NCBI GenBank assembly: GCA_963575745.1
Contig: CAUYUJ010003991.1
Coordinates: forward strand, 276,488 to 323,987
Direction: 5' to 3'
DNA length: 47,500 nucleotides
DNA from: Prorocentrum cordatum
Taxonomy: Eukaryota; Sar; Dinophyceae; Prorocentrales; Prorocentraceae
Under the pieces are notes generated by a model. It had not been told where the DNA came from, did not search any database, and was given only the letters and a program-made list of their open reading frames with translations. Made by a program: the position numbers and the translations under genes. This document shows positions 10,900 through 21,549 of this stretch, one piece after another. The stretch's first letter is position 1. Each line of letters opens with the position of its first letter.

Positions 10900-11059
10900 G
10901 TGGATCTCAGCTGCTGGACTGCGTGGACTCCGTACATGGAGGAAATGAGGAACCAGCAGTACGACAGCCTGTTCACCCCCTTCAGCACCGACGAGCGGCG
11001 CGAGATGGAACGGCGTCAGCGGGCCCAGGAGCTGTGTGAAGCAGCTTGGCGCAACAGCG
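10900..11059 (+). CDS. candidate exon with GTGAGT donor
   Basis: The plus strand reads YMEEMRNQQYDSLFTPFSTD followed by ERREMERRQRAQELCEAAW, a charged and probably helical segment. It ends at 11059 in front of GTGAGTGC, a consensus 5' splice site. The 5' boundary is uncertain (an acceptor-like CTCAG lies at 10907-10911). It is not assignable to a family. Of the exon candidates in the window this has the best donor. Confidence 0.45.
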
Positions 11060-11215
11060 GTGAGTGCGTCGAGGGCTTTCCTCGGAGGTCCAGGCAACGA
11101 GGTGCTAGAGATGGTGTTGCGGGCAGTGCAGGAGCCGCCACAGCAGCCCTGACCAGCAGAGCCCCGCGCCGAGGCCCCGGGCTCGAGGCAGCCAGGGCAG
11201 GTGCCGCCAGCCAAG

Positions 11216-11392
11216 TTGGAAGAACAGCACGGCATAAACATAAACTGTCGGGGGCGGAGTTCTTGGATCCCCCTGGCGTCGCCTCCAGCGCCGCTCCTGG
11301 CGCGCTCAGCGCGCCGGGGAGGGGGTCTCAGCCCGCATCCGAGCAATCCGCGCGGACCCTCGAACGTTTCTGTTTATGCAGTTGACTACTTC
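11216..11392. repeat. inverted pair of dispersed repeat family R2 (foldback)
   Basis: A plus-oriented copy (about 11228-11300, GCATAAACATAAACTGTCGG and TTCTTGGATC) is followed by a minus-oriented copy (11305-11385). The two meet at the near-palindrome TGGCGCGCTCAGCGCGCCGG. Arms are about 75 bp and imperfect. Other R2 copies: 15440-15530 (-), 27872-27955 (+), 31165-31260 (-). Confidence 0.65.
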
Positions 11393-12403
11393 CAGTGAAG
11401 ACCATTTTCGGAGGGAGGTTGTCGCGTCAATTGGCATTGGTACATGTGTGGGTGGCCTTAGGCTCCAAAGAGGTTGAAAGGGCAGCCACCTCGGCGGAGG
11501 ACCCTTTCGAAACCCGTGCCGCGGATCGGCTCGCCGGCCAGGATAGTAAGACGCGCGGTACCGTCTCGATCCTGGACGGTGTTGCACATTCCATCTTTAG
11601 GCAGTGCAAGACGGTGTTTCCTGGGGGAGTGCGAAGATCCTACGTAGCCCTTTGCCCCCTTCCTTGGAACTGCCCAGTGAGGCACGACAGGGATTTCGTG
11701 ACACATGCGCCTGCCCCCCCAGCTGTCCCTTCTCGTCCCCCTCCTCCTCTTCTTGCGCTTCTTAGTTTCCAGTTCCCGAGAACTTGGCGCACCGATTCCG
11801 TTACACAAGGTCGGGGTGACGTCCTGTCGGTTGGGGCAACTGATCTGGGTGATTCATGCAGTTGTGTCTCAGTGCCGGTTGCTTGGATTACCTTGGGCAG
11901 TCAGCAGTCGGAGTGTTGTTGCTAGGGCAACAGAAACATGTGTCTGCTCCCCCGCACACCCATTTCTCGGCGATGCGGCGCGACCCACCGACTTAATCTA
12001 CTTCGACCCATCCGGCTGGCCTCCTACTGTGGGCAAGCTCCGGGGTGGTCTGTGCTTGGGTGCTAGCTTTGCTGGGGGGCTGGGAGAGAATGGAGATCAC
12101 GTGTGTGGGGGAGGAACGGCGGAGGACGGGGAGGCGGAGCGGAGGAGCAGGAGGAGTTCTATCACAACGGCAGCCGTGGGGCGCTCTGCCCAGACTCAAG
12201 CCGGCCGGGGAGAAGGAGGCGACAAGGAGGAGGGGCAGGAAGAGTGGAAGGATAGTTTGGGGGGGGGGGCGGCGCTAGGCCTCCCCTATTCCACCCCTCA
12301 CTCTCCGCCCTCCTTCCTCATCAACCTTTTGCCTCTCCCCTTCCCCTGCTCCTCCACCTGCTCCTCCTCCGATCCCCTCCTTCCTGAATCCTCCTACAAC
12401 CAG
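11393..12403 (+). other. non-coding stretch with Y and R tracts
   Basis: No family is recognised. A C/T-rich tract at 11703-11775 ends in TTTCCAG. A purine-rich block lies at about 12060-12260, followed by a C/T-rich tract at about 12280-12400 ending in CAACCAG. The long open frame that starts at 11705 owes its length to the minisatellite downstream. Confidence 0.4.
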
Positions 12404-12490
12404 CGAAGATGGTCGAGAACGCCTGAAGAAGCTCACTCCGGGAAGTTCCGAGATGTTCCAAGATCATGTTTCTTCACGACGTGGGCCCCC
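12404..12490 (+). CDS. candidate exon after polypyrimidine tract
   Basis: After a 120-bp pyrimidine tract and CCTACAACCAG, the plus strand reads EDGRERLKKLTPGSSEMFQD, then HVSS. This is a charged segment of the same kind as the other exon candidates. The donor is not identified. Function unknown. Confidence 0.35.
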
Positions 12491-12659
12491 AGATGTCTGG
12501 CCCCCTTCCCCGGGACCAGTTTCTCATCTCGAGTCGTTTTTTCCCCACATGTTTCGTGGGGTTCTGGTTTTCTTCCCTGCCGCGGCGCACCCGCGTCTCA
12601 CCTCACACCTGCCGCGTCGCACCCGCGTCTCACCTCACACCTCCCCTCCTCCTCACAGC

Positions 12660-14240
12660 ACTGCTATTGGAGGGGGTGCACATCGGGTGCGGTCTATGCG
12701 TTGCAGGCGCGCAGGGCACGGCAGGCGCGGCGCCTTCTCGACACCAGGAGGGTGCGCAGGGGGTGCGGTCTCTATGCGTTGCAGGCGCTCAGGGCACGGC
12801 AGGCGTGGCACTTTCTCGACACCACAGGGGGAGCACAGGGGGTGCGGTCTCTATGCGTTGCAGGCGCGCAGGGCACGGCAGGCGCGGCACTTTCTCGACA
12901 CCAGGAGGGTGCGCAGGGGGTGCGGTCTCTATGCGTTGCAGGCGCGCAGGGCGCGGCAGGCGTGGGAATTCTCGACACCAGAGGGGGTGCACATCGGGTG
13001 CGGTCTCTATGCGTTGCAGGCGCGCAGGGCACGGCAGGCGCGGCATTTTCTCGACACCAGGAGGGTGCGCAGGGGGTGCGGTCTCTATGCGCTGCAGGCG
13101 CGCAGGGCGCGGCAGGCGTGGGAATTCTCGACACCAGAGGGGGTGCACAGGGGGTGCGGTCTCTATGCGTTGCAGGCGCGCAGGGCACGGCAGGCGCGGC
13201 ATTTTCTCGACACCAGGAGGGTGCGCAGGGGGTGCGGTCTCTATGCGTTGCAGGCGCGCAGGGCACGGCAGGCGCGGCATTTTCTCGACACCAGGAGGGT
13301 GCGCAGGGGGTGCGGTCTCTATGCGTTGCAGGCGCGCAGGGCGCGGCAGGCGTGGGAATTCTCGACACCAGAGGGGGTGCACATCGGGTGCGGTCTCTAT
13401 GCGTTGCAGGCGCGCAGGGCACGGCAGGCGTGGCATTTTCTCGACACCAGAGGGGGTGCACAGGGGGTGCGGTCTCTATGCGTTGCAGGCGCGGGCACGG
13501 CATGCGCGGCATTTTCTCGACACCAGGAGGGTGCGCAGGGGGTGCGGTCTCTATGCGTTGCAGGCGCGCAGGGCGCGGCAGGCGTGGGAATTCTCGACAC
13601 CAGAGGGGGTGCACATCGGGTGCGGTGTCTATGCGTTGCAGGCGCGCAGGGCACGGCAGGCGCGGCACTTTCTCGACACCAGGAGGGTGCGCAGAGCGTG
13701 CGGTCTCTATGCGTTGCAGGCGCGCAGGGCGCGGCAGGCGTGGCACTTTCTCGACACCAGAGGGGGTGCACAGGGGGTGCGGTCTCTATGCGTTGCAGGC
13801 GCGCAGGGCACGGCAGGCGCGGCATTTTCTCGACACCAGGAGGGTGCGCAGGGGGTGCGGTCTCTATGCGTTGCAGGCGCGCGGGGCGCGGCAGGCGTGG
13901 GAATTCTCGTCACCAGAGGGGGTGCACATCGGGTGCGGTCTCTATGCGTTGCAGGCGCGCAAGGCACGGCAGGCGCGGCATTTTCTCGACACCAGGAGGG
14001 TGCGCAGGGTGTGCGGTCTCTGTGCGTTGCAGGCGCGCAGGGCATGGCAGGCGCGGCATTTTCTCGACACCAGAGGGGGTGCGCAGGGGGTGCGGTCTCT
14101 ATGCGTTTCAGGCGTGCAGGGCGCGGCAGGCATGGCAAAGTCTCGATGACAGAGGCGGGTGCGCGTGGGGTGCGGTCTCTATCCGTTGCAGGTTCGCATG
14201 GCGCAGCAGGCGTGTCATTTTCTCGACATCAGAGGGGGCG
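12660..14240 (+). repeat. 78-bp minisatellite, about 20 copies
   Basis: The word GCGGTCTCTATGCGTTGCAG recurs from 12689 to 14172 at 78 (rarely 79) base spacing, giving 20 copies. Two unit types alternate irregularly: one with GGCGCGGCATTTTCTCGACA plus GGAGGGTGCGCAGGG, the other with GGCGTGGGAATTCTCGACAC plus GGGGGTGCACATCGG. Because 78 is divisible by three, every frame without a stop in one unit stays open through the array. This explains the 600-800 residue frames on the plus strand and the 143-324 residue frames on the minus strand. I do not regard them as genes. Confidence 0.95.
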
Positions 14241-14814
14241 CGCAGGGAACGGCCACCAACATCATGCTCACATGCTTCTTTTCAGCTATCATCACTCCAG
14301 CCATAATATAAGTATGTGGGGTTCCTCGGTAGCGTAATTGACGATCGCGGGGCCTGGCGATGGCCCCTGGTGTCCGAAGATTGTCCAAAACCTCCCGCCG
14401 TGATTCTTTCACGACGCAGGGGGGCCTGCGGACATGCGAAACAAATGGCAACACCCCGAACAGTCACGTCCGGAGCCCTATAGGCCCTAGCCTTTCTGCA
14501 TGTTTCGAGCCGGATCGATCCGTGACGGCCCCGGGCCCCGAGTCCGGGCGAAAGCGCCCGACTTCGGGCGAAAAGTGCCGCGCCCGGATCTCGGGGTCGC
14601 CAGGTCTGCAAAGCAGGCAAGTAGCAAACAGCAGTTAGACGCAGTGCACGGGGAGGAGAGGCACACCGCAGCGTGCACCCGCACAGGAAGCACGTTGGCC
14701 CTTGAGCCGCCTCGAGCGGCGTGCGTCGCAGCCGCCGTGCTTGCCGTGTTGATCCTGAAACAAATGGATTTGGGGGTCTGAGGAGCGGCGCCCGCCAGCG
14801 CCCCGCCGACACAG
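14241..14814. other. no recognised gene; short GC-rich hairpins
   Basis: Contains GCCCGACTTCGGGC and GGGCGAAAGCGCCC (about 14545-14575), small perfect hairpins beside each other. Nothing else is supported. Confidence 0.4.
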
Positions 14815-14940
14815 GCCACGCTCCTCCTCGAGGTCCGCGGCCTCGAGCTGCGCCTCCAGGAGGCTGGGGACCGCGAGGCTGGGCTGCGGCTGGAGATGCA
14901 GGAGCTTCGGGGCAAGACGCCTCCCGCAGAGGAGGGCGAG
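14815..14940 (+). CDS. candidate coiled-coil exon
   Basis: After CCGACACAG the plus strand reads ATLLLEVRGLELRLQEAGDR, then EAGLRLEMQELRGKTPPAEE. Leu and charged residues are heptad-spaced, a convincing coiled coil. An in-frame stop lies upstream (14779) and another soon after (TAG at about 14953), so it would be a bounded internal or terminal exon. The donor is not certain. The first 19 bases of the segment CAGAGGAGGGCGAGTTGAG recur at about 15124. Confidence 0.4.
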
Positions 14941-14944
14941 TTGA

Positions 14945-15260
14945 GTCGACAGTAGTTCGAGGTTCGATGTTCGAGGTTTTCGGGCTTCTCCGTCGGTTCT
15001 CGGCGGCTTTCCAGCCTCGGGGTGCTCTCCAGAAAATGTTCCTCGCTGAGACTCGAGCTGTGGCCCGAAAACTAGACGAGGACCATTCGGCGGGATAGGC
15101 CCGGGCGGGGTGCTGCCGGCCTTCAGAGGAGGGCGAGTTGAGATAACGGTAGTTGGCCTTCGGCGGCAGCCCTCGTCGCCACGGCTGGACGCAGCTCGGA
15201 AAATCGGTGTGTTTGGATCCCGGGAGAGGTCGGGGACCGATTTTGAGCTGCCGTCGTCTC
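14945..15260 (+). repeat. 5' part of dispersed repeat family R1, plus local duplication
   Basis: GGTTTTCGGGCTTCTCCGTC and TCGGCGGCTTTCCAGCCTCG (about 14970-15025) match the inverted sequence at 16060-16205 and, more loosely, 22880-22980. CAGAGGAGGGCGAGTTGAG is present at about 14927 and again at about 15124. Confidence 0.6.
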
Positions 15261-15439
15261 ACCTCGCCGTGCTCCGTCTCCGCGTGAACGGGGCGAGGGC
15301 CACCACCCCCAGAGTTCCGACGTTGTGTTTTTCTCTCCGATGCCCGAGGAAGGAACAGCCATCTAAACATCACCTTTCGGAGTTTTCACCGCGAATGGCT
15401 AGGATCGGCGACTGGACCCTGGCGGCGCCTCCGGCGCCG

Positions 15440-15530
15440 TCCCGGTCGCGCTCCACGTGCCAGAGGGGGGCGTCCAGCGCCGTTCAAGAAGTCCGCTTGG
15501 ACGTCCGAAAGTTCACGGCTATGCAGGTTG
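15440..15530 (-). repeat. dispersed repeat family R2 copy
   Basis: The reverse complement carries CTGCATAGCCGTGAACTTTC and GCGGACTTCTTGAACGGCGC, aligning with the R2 copies at 11228, 27872 and 31165. Confidence 0.6.
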
Positions 15531-15884
15531 TGTCTGTCTGCTGCCTCAGATTCGGTCTCTGAAGGCCATCGTCGGGCCCCAGGACTGTCAAATCGACACG
15601 AGGTGGGCAAGCACACGGCACCGGAGAAACGGTCGAGAGGTCCAGGGGTCCCGCATCGAAGAAGCCAAGGCGTCGGAAGTTTGGGTCCTGACGAGCGTCC
15701 GGAGTGCCGAGGAGGGTTGCTCGGAGGGGGACTATCGCAGCCGATTTCTCTCCGCCAGCCCCCGAGCTCCCCCCAAAAGATGGCCGCTCACAGTAAAGAG
15801 GGAGAGCTCGGGGTTGCACCCCCAAGGGGCTGTTCGGACGCACACCCTCATCGAGGATGGACGCACCCCATCCCTGAGCATGGC

Positions 15885-16205
15885 CCCAATCTAGCTGTCG
15901 ACCTGGAATTGGCGATACATCGCCGATAGATCGGCGGTAATCCCCCGATAGCGAATCCGCACGGTCCTGAGCAGGGCGGGCTATCGAGTCCCTATCGGCG
16001 ATGAATGGGCGATTGGGGGTCGATTCATGCCCCCCTGAGCTTATCCCCATCTACGTGATCCTCGTCGTCTGGTTTTAGGGTGATACGAAGGCTGTTCGGG
16101 ACGATCGGGGCAGCCCCGCGCACCTCTCGGCGAGGCGCAGCTGCTGGAACCCCGAGGCTAGAAAGCCGCCGAGGACAGACGAGAACGCCCGAAAAGATCG
16201 AGCCT
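15885..16205 (-). repeat. dispersed repeat family R1, longest copy (minus)
   Basis: Read on the minus strand it runs from GGGCGTTCTCGTCTGTCCTC through CAATCGCCCATTCATCGCCG to CCGATCTATCGGCGATGTAT. It is collinear with 22870-23165 (+) and, for its second half, with 30770-30930 (+) and 16490-16580 (+). The palindrome GCCGATCTATCGGC is the most conserved part. Confidence 0.7.
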
Positions 16206-16489
16206 CAGATCTCGACACGTTCCCCCCTGCTTCGACCTCCCCCCCCTCGCGTTGCCCCTGAAGACTGCCCTCCACACGAGCCCCCGCGCGGCTCCCCGCA
16301 CGGGGCGTCTCTCCCCACACGCGCCGGCGGGCGCAGCCCTCCGCTGGCACGGGCCCGCAGGGGGCGGCCGCAGGGGGCGGCCAGTCGGGGGGGAAGGTTG
16401 GAGGGGGAGGCATTCGGCTCAGGGCTGCGTGCGTCCACGCCCGAGCGCCCGCTGATTCCCGAGGAGGGCATGGTAGCCTCTCCCGCCCA

Positions 16490-16580
16490 GGAGCACGGAG
16501 ATGTGCCATCGGGGGCGCACTGCCGATCTATCAGAGATGTATCGCCAGTTCAAGCTTGATGTTTCCCTCCTGAGCAGGTC
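16490..16580 (+). repeat. dispersed repeat family R1, 3' fragment
   Basis: TGCCGATCTATCAGAGATGT and the following CGCCAGTTCAAGCTTGATGT match the R1 3' end. It lies about 450 bp from the inverted copy at 15885-16205. Confidence 0.6.
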
Positions 16581-16632
16581 CCTTCATAGTAAATCACGGA
16601 CGGTTCCGCTCGTCTTGGTTTGAATGTAGATC

Positions 16633-16715
16633 GGCGAATAGCTCCCAATAGCTTCAAATAGCGGCCAATAGCGCCGAATAGCGCCTAGATAGCGCCCAAT
16701 AGGGACCAGTAGCGC
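16633..16715 (+). repeat. (AATAGCGCCC)n short tandem repeat
   Basis: Eight or so imperfect 10-base units such as CCAATAGCGCCGAATAGCGC. Confidence 0.85.
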
Positions 16716-16720
16716 CCCAG

Positions 16721-16836
16721 ATCGCCTTGTGATGGAGCTGGGTGATGTCCGCTTTGAGCGCGATTGGGCGCGCCATTGGGCGCCATGGGGACGACCAAAA
16801 GCGTTCGTGAGTTGGTTTGTAAATCTCTTCCTCGGC
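16721..16836 (+). CDS. candidate exon with GTAAGT donor
   Basis: Between an acceptor-like CCCCAG and a consensus donor GTAAGT (16837-16842), one frame is open through MELGDVRFERDWARHWAPWG, then RPKAFVSWFVNLFLG. The other two frames have stops. No family is recognised, and composition alone could produce this. Confidence 0.3.
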
Positions 16837-16842
16837 GTAAGT

Positions 16843-19329
16843 GCGGCAGAAGGGCGGCAAACAACACAAACGGGGGCGGCTCTGCCGGCGGAAGCCGGCG
16901 GAAGGCTGAGCTCAGGTTGTTGAGTGAGTTTTGCATTGCAGCACGGGAATGCGCTGGTTCACGGCATCTCTCGCTACGCACCTCAGACGTTTTGCATTGA
17001 CCTCTCGGGGCCCTCTGCGTGGGAGGGTGCGCCTCCAGCCTGCCCCCTCGGCGTTCTCCTTCTCCCTCGCGGCAAATCTCTAGGCGGGCATTCGGGCCGG
17101 TTCCGGGGCTGCCTCGAGTTTTGCCGACGGGCCATCGTTGGGTCACTTACGTTCCGTCGGCGGCCGCGCGGCCGGGACAACATTCCTTCTTTTGCTTCGC
17201 CCGTCGGGGCTAGCGAACCTCAAAGTAATGTGCAAGTCGTTTCTTTTCGGAATTGCTGGATGGCCGTCCGCCTAGAGGGCGCCATGGGCGCTTGTCCTGC
17301 AGTGCCGCAGCCGCAAAGGCGGGGGCGCCTCTAGGGGCGGGACACGGGGTCCCGGAAGTGAAACGCCTTCGTGACCCAGCTCTGCGTAACCTCGGAAAGG
17401 CCACCGTTTTCGATGTGAGTAGCAATTTCGTGCGCCGCATGTCGGTTGATTTTTACTGCAGGCCCCTCACGAAGCGTCCGTCCTGAATGTGCATTGGGCG
17501 CAGTGTTAAGGACAAAAAGTAAGGCTGGGGAAGGCGGGCGGACACTGGCGGAAGCAACAAATCGACGACACATAGGAGCGACCCTAGGCTAGAGTGACCT
17601 TTGGTGTGCGGTTTCAGGAGCGCCCGTGAGGTCCGAACGCAACCGCGCAAACCAGTATTGCCGCACCGCATCAACGATCGGTAGAGCGCTATTCGAAAGA
17701 TGTTTTGCTCCAGCGGGCAACGCGACATTCCGCGAATTGGATCCGGACGCCCCGAATGGCACTTCGAAGGCGCTGCGAAATCAGACGCTGCCAGGGGCCA
17801 CCACGATGAGGTCTGGCACTGCCTGGCCGCATCGCGATGACGTGTGTCCAGGTCCAGCGTCATAGCCCAAACCGGCCCCATCCGCTGGCCTGGGGTATGT
17901 TATGCAATCTTCGGAAAGTTCGCAATTGCAGAAATCCTCATGTGTCCCCCAAGCAATACTCAAACATATTCAATCATCTTCAACGATGTTCAAAGATATC
18001 CAAAGATATTCAGACGGGACGATTTTGGATCTGTGCATGGATTCGGGGCTGGTCCTGGGGCAGAGAATGCGCCGTCCGATCAATTGGGCTCCCAGCTCGG
18101 GAAACAAATGCACATTGTAGGGTTCGCTGCGTATGATTACCTGTTGATTGCAAGGGGGGTGCCCAAACCTGGCGCACTCAGATGCGAGCGCAATCGCGCG
18201 ATGCGGGTGCCGACGCGAGGTCGAGCTCATTTCATTCCAAAAGACGAATCACCCGACCCCCTTTAAGCCAGCACCAAAGGTCACCTTAGCGAAGGGTAGC
18301 TCTTACGTGTAGTCGACCAAATCGTCCCTAAGGGACGACACATTGTTTGAACTCAGGAGTTTTGGAAAACGCCATGTAGTGTCATCGTGAGAGCGGCGAC
18401 GAGGAGCGTTTTCGGATGGTCGTCGTCGCCTTAGTCCTTCGTTGTCCTGACTCTCGTCCTCAATGGCCTTTTTCCAGATGGGAGGGGGGGGGAAGGTGGA
18501 AAAGTACGATGGAGGAGAACGGTGACGACCAGAGTGAGCTTGGGATGCGTCGGCAATGCTTCAGTACTTGTACCTTTTCGTCTCAAGCCCAATTCTCATA
18601 TTTCCCCACGTTCTACACTCTGGCAAACGAGCGCCCCATGGGCCTTCAATTCAGGCGAGGTTCCCCTTCTGGACAGGAGCCGCCCTCCAACCTCTAGCTG
18701 CAAGCGATGCCAGGAGGTAGGTAGGACGATCAAGATCAGCAAGTGCCCTGACTCTTGCGCAGTTTGCTATTCATCGATCGTCATTCTGGATGAGGTACCA
18801 AGCGAGATTTGAAAATGGAGCACCTTCGATTCGCATCGCTTCTGCGTCCAGGAAACTTTCAATGCTTCGCAGCATATGAAGCGAGAGCCCAAGTATTGTT
18901 GCAACGATTCGCCCTCCGTCTGTGTAGCAGCTGTCAGCTTTTGAGGCGACTGTTTGCGGCTCTCTATCCGTCTAGCGGTTCCGACTTTTTTGGACGAATG
19001 CGCACAGCGCTAAGGCGAGAGCCGAGTGTTGAACCCGGCCACCGCAATGTAACATGAGGAAGCTCTAACTCCAGGACCATAAGTGGTGGTGCGCCCTTTC
19101 GACGCGCCTGATGGTGCGACGAGGAGGCTTTGTCTGTAAGGAAGATGGATTGGGGAAGAGGGGTCCTTGTCCTGGAGGAGGAGACGAACAGCAAAAAGGC
19201 TAAGGGGAAACTGAGGAGGAGGCGGAGGAGGAGAAGGAGGAGGCGGAGGAGGAAAAAGACGAGGAGCAGGAGCCGGAGGAGGATTCGGAGCGGAGGAAGA
19301 GCTGAAGGAGGGGAGGTGGTGGAGGATGT
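16843..19329. other. no recognised gene
   Basis: Mixed GC-rich sequence without repeats of note. A small tandem-like patch TTCAAAGATATCCAAAGATA lies near 17989. An 81-residue ATG frame at 18815-19057 (plus) has no recognised domain and is the most gene-like frame here; I would not call it on this evidence. Purine-rich GGA blocks occupy about 19195-19320. Confidence 0.35.
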
Positions 19330-19455
19330 GGCCAGGAGGCCCCAAAAGTCCCCAAGAACACCCAAGAGGTCTCCAAGAGACCCCCAAGAGGCCCAAGCGA
19401 GGCCCCAATATGGGTCAAAACAGATCGGACGGCCTCCAAGAGGTCTCCCAAAGGG
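19330..19455 (+). repeat. degenerate CCCCAAGAGG-type repeat
   Basis: Same word family as 10190-10690 (CCAAGAGGTCTCCAAGAGAC, CCCCCAAGAGGCCC). Confidence 0.65.
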
Positions 19456-19689
19456 GTCTGGAAAGGTCTTCTTGCGGATCCGAACATACACAGCTATACG
19501 ACGACGACGATTTCTTGGCCTATTCTTAGGTCGCTGCGGAATAGCCTCAGGAGGTCTTGGAAGTCACTTGAGCCGTTGGCGTAGTTCTTGGGTTCCCCAG
19601 AGGGATTGGTCACAAAATCGAGGTCTTCAAAGTTCGACCGTGACGCCTAGCTAGAACCTGACCGCGCGCGAAGCACGCGCGTGATTCTA

Positions 19690-20300
19690 GTGTATATATA
19701 CATTTATGTGTATATGTATTTGTATACATAGATAAATATGCATATGTATCAATATCTATATATCAGGGTGAGCGGGCCGATCGGTCATTCACTGTCCCTG
19801 GGTGCGTGGCTGAAGTGGGATTCCGCGGTGCAGATTCTCGTTGTTGTTTGTTGTTGTTTGTTGAACATTATTTATTCTAAAGAATAATTATTGTTGGGCC
19901 CCCTGGTGCGCGCCCCCCCTGCGCCGCCTAGGCCGCAGCTACATTTTCATCATTTTCGTGAGGAAGCCTCAGGTAAAACGATGTGATCCAGATCCGGTTG
20001 TTTTGTTGTAATCCGTTTTCCCTTGCAAAAAACACTATAAAATGACATTTCTTGTTCTAATATAATCAAATTTCAAGAATCCCTTGCAAAAAATAAGGTA
20101 AAGTGGACATTCGCGCGCGCAAGACGAAATCCTTCCAAAAGCTTAGTGTTCGGAGCGATTTTAACATAAAAACATCAAAAAACCAATGGTTTTTCAACAA
20201 AAAAATGTCAAAATCTCATCCCGCGCGCTCTTGCGGATTCGTAGGAAACCCAACACTTTTTAAACATTTCTGTCAAACGGGCTTTTGCGAGCAACTTTTT
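19690..20300. other. AT-rich island with small palindromes
   Basis: This stretch is sharply richer in A/T than its flanks. It begins with TATA-type microsatellite (19690-19765) and has TTG/TTTG repeats near 19840-19862. It contains the palindrome TTATTCTAAAGAATAA (19872-19887) and the hairpin AAAAACCAATGGTTTTT (20178-20194). TCCCTTGCAAAAAA occurs twice (about 20030 and 20081). A 118-residue frame (20103-20459) begins with GTG and looks unlike neighbouring coding candidates. The island may be an intron interior, an insertion or a regulatory region; I cannot tell which. Confidence 0.5.
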
Positions 20301-20620
20301 CGAACTTCTGCGACAACGGTTGCGCACCTGCCAGGGCCATCATCCCTGTCAAATAATACCATGCGGGACACATTCGTTTTTTCTTCGCGCGCGCACGCCG
20401 TCGTCGTCGGCCGCGGGGCCCTGAATAGTAGCCACGGTCGTCCGCATGCCACGAAGTGAAGTGTCCGAACGTCATAGGGCGGGAAGCTGGGTGTGGGTGG
20501 TGGCGAAGAGTCGTTTGGAAATTTGGTAGAGCTTGAACCGGCCCCCCCACAAAGTGGGGGTATTGCCCGCCTCCTATGAAAACCCTGGCACTGGTGAGAA
20601 CGGAGTGTCCCCACGTGCTA

Positions 20621-20655
20621 GTAATTGTTGTTGTTGTTGTTGTTGTTGTTTGTTG
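20621..20655 (+). repeat. (TTG)n microsatellite
   Basis: About 11 TTG triplets, followed directly by the CCACCCGCGA array. Confidence 0.95.
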
Positions 20656-20659
20656 TCGT

Positions 20660-20940
20660 CGTCCCACCCGCAACCCGCCTCGCGACCCACCCGCGACCCA
20701 CCCCGCGACCCACCCCGCGACCCACCCGCGACCCACCCGCGACCCACCCGCGACGCGACCCCGCGACCCACCCCGCGACCCACCCCGCGACCCACCCGCG
20801 ACCCACCCGCGACCCACCCGCGACCACCCCGCGACCCCCCGCGGCCCACCCCGCGACCCACCCGCGACCCACCCGCGACCCACCCGCGACCCACCCGCGA
20901 CCCACCCCGCGACCCACCCGCGACCCACCTTCGACCCAAA
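20660..20940 (+). repeat. (CCACCCGCGA)n 10-bp tandem array
   Basis: About 27 units of CCACCCGCGA, some one base longer (CCACCCCGCGA) or interrupted. Confidence 0.95.
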
Positions 20941-21430
20941 CCACGTTCAAGGTACAAACAAACAAACATTTTCGGCGCCTGCGGCGGGCTTTTTTGGAAT
21001 TCCTTCCAGGTGGAGAGCCCGCGACCAACTCGCGACCAACTCGCGACCAACTCGCGACCAACCCGCGACCCAAACCACGATCAGGATACAAACCATATTT
21101 TTCGGCGCCTGCGGCGGGCATATTTTGCATTCGTTCCAGGTGGAGAGCCCGCGGCCCACCCGCGACCACGTTCTTCAGGGTAAAAACCACATTTTTCGGC
21201 GCCTGCGGCGGGCATCTTTTGCATTCCTTCCCGCAGGAGAACCCGCGGCCCACCCGCGACCCAAACCACGTTCAGTGCACAGACCAATTTTTTCGGCGCC
21301 TGCGGCGGGCTGCTTTTGCATTCCTTCGAGGTGGAGATGGAGAGCCCGCGACCCACCCGCGACCCAAATCACGTTCACTGAACAAACCAATGCCGCACAA
21401 GCGCGGCGGCGGATTTTTGCATGCCGTCTG
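20941..21430 (+). repeat. 94-130 bp tandem units with conserved GGCGCC core
   Basis: Four full units and a decayed fifth. Each contains TTTTCGGCGCCTGCGGCGGG (at about 20970, 21099, 21193 and 21290), then a stretch like TTTTGCATTCCTTCCAGGTG, then GAGAGCCCGCG. Short runs of the 10-bp CCACCCGCGA/CCAACTCGCGA repeat link the units. The 10-bp array therefore seems to have been carried inside the longer repeat. Confidence 0.85.
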
Positions 21431-21549
21431 AGCCCGCAACGACCTCTTCAAGCCCCGCGCATCCACGCCAGCCCGTCCAGCAACTTTGCCCTGGCGAGTT
21501 GCCTTGATCAGAGAAGTCGGGGAGCATAAAGTGGAAAAAAGGATTGCGT

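Noticed and set aside
12772-14138. Minus-strand frames with Pro/Ala/Arg-rich repeats
   Set aside because: Mirror images of the same minisatellite.
11705-14337. Open frames of 617-814 residues on the plus strand
   Set aside because: Their length comes from the 78-bp minisatellite whose period is divisible by three; several frames on both strands are open across the same DNA and no domain is present.
18815-19057. 81-residue protein gene
   Set aside because: Has an ATG but no domain, splice signal or compositional signature distinguishing it from chance.
20103-20459. 118-residue protein in the AT-rich island
   Set aside because: Starts with GTG, first ATG is far inside, and its composition follows the island.
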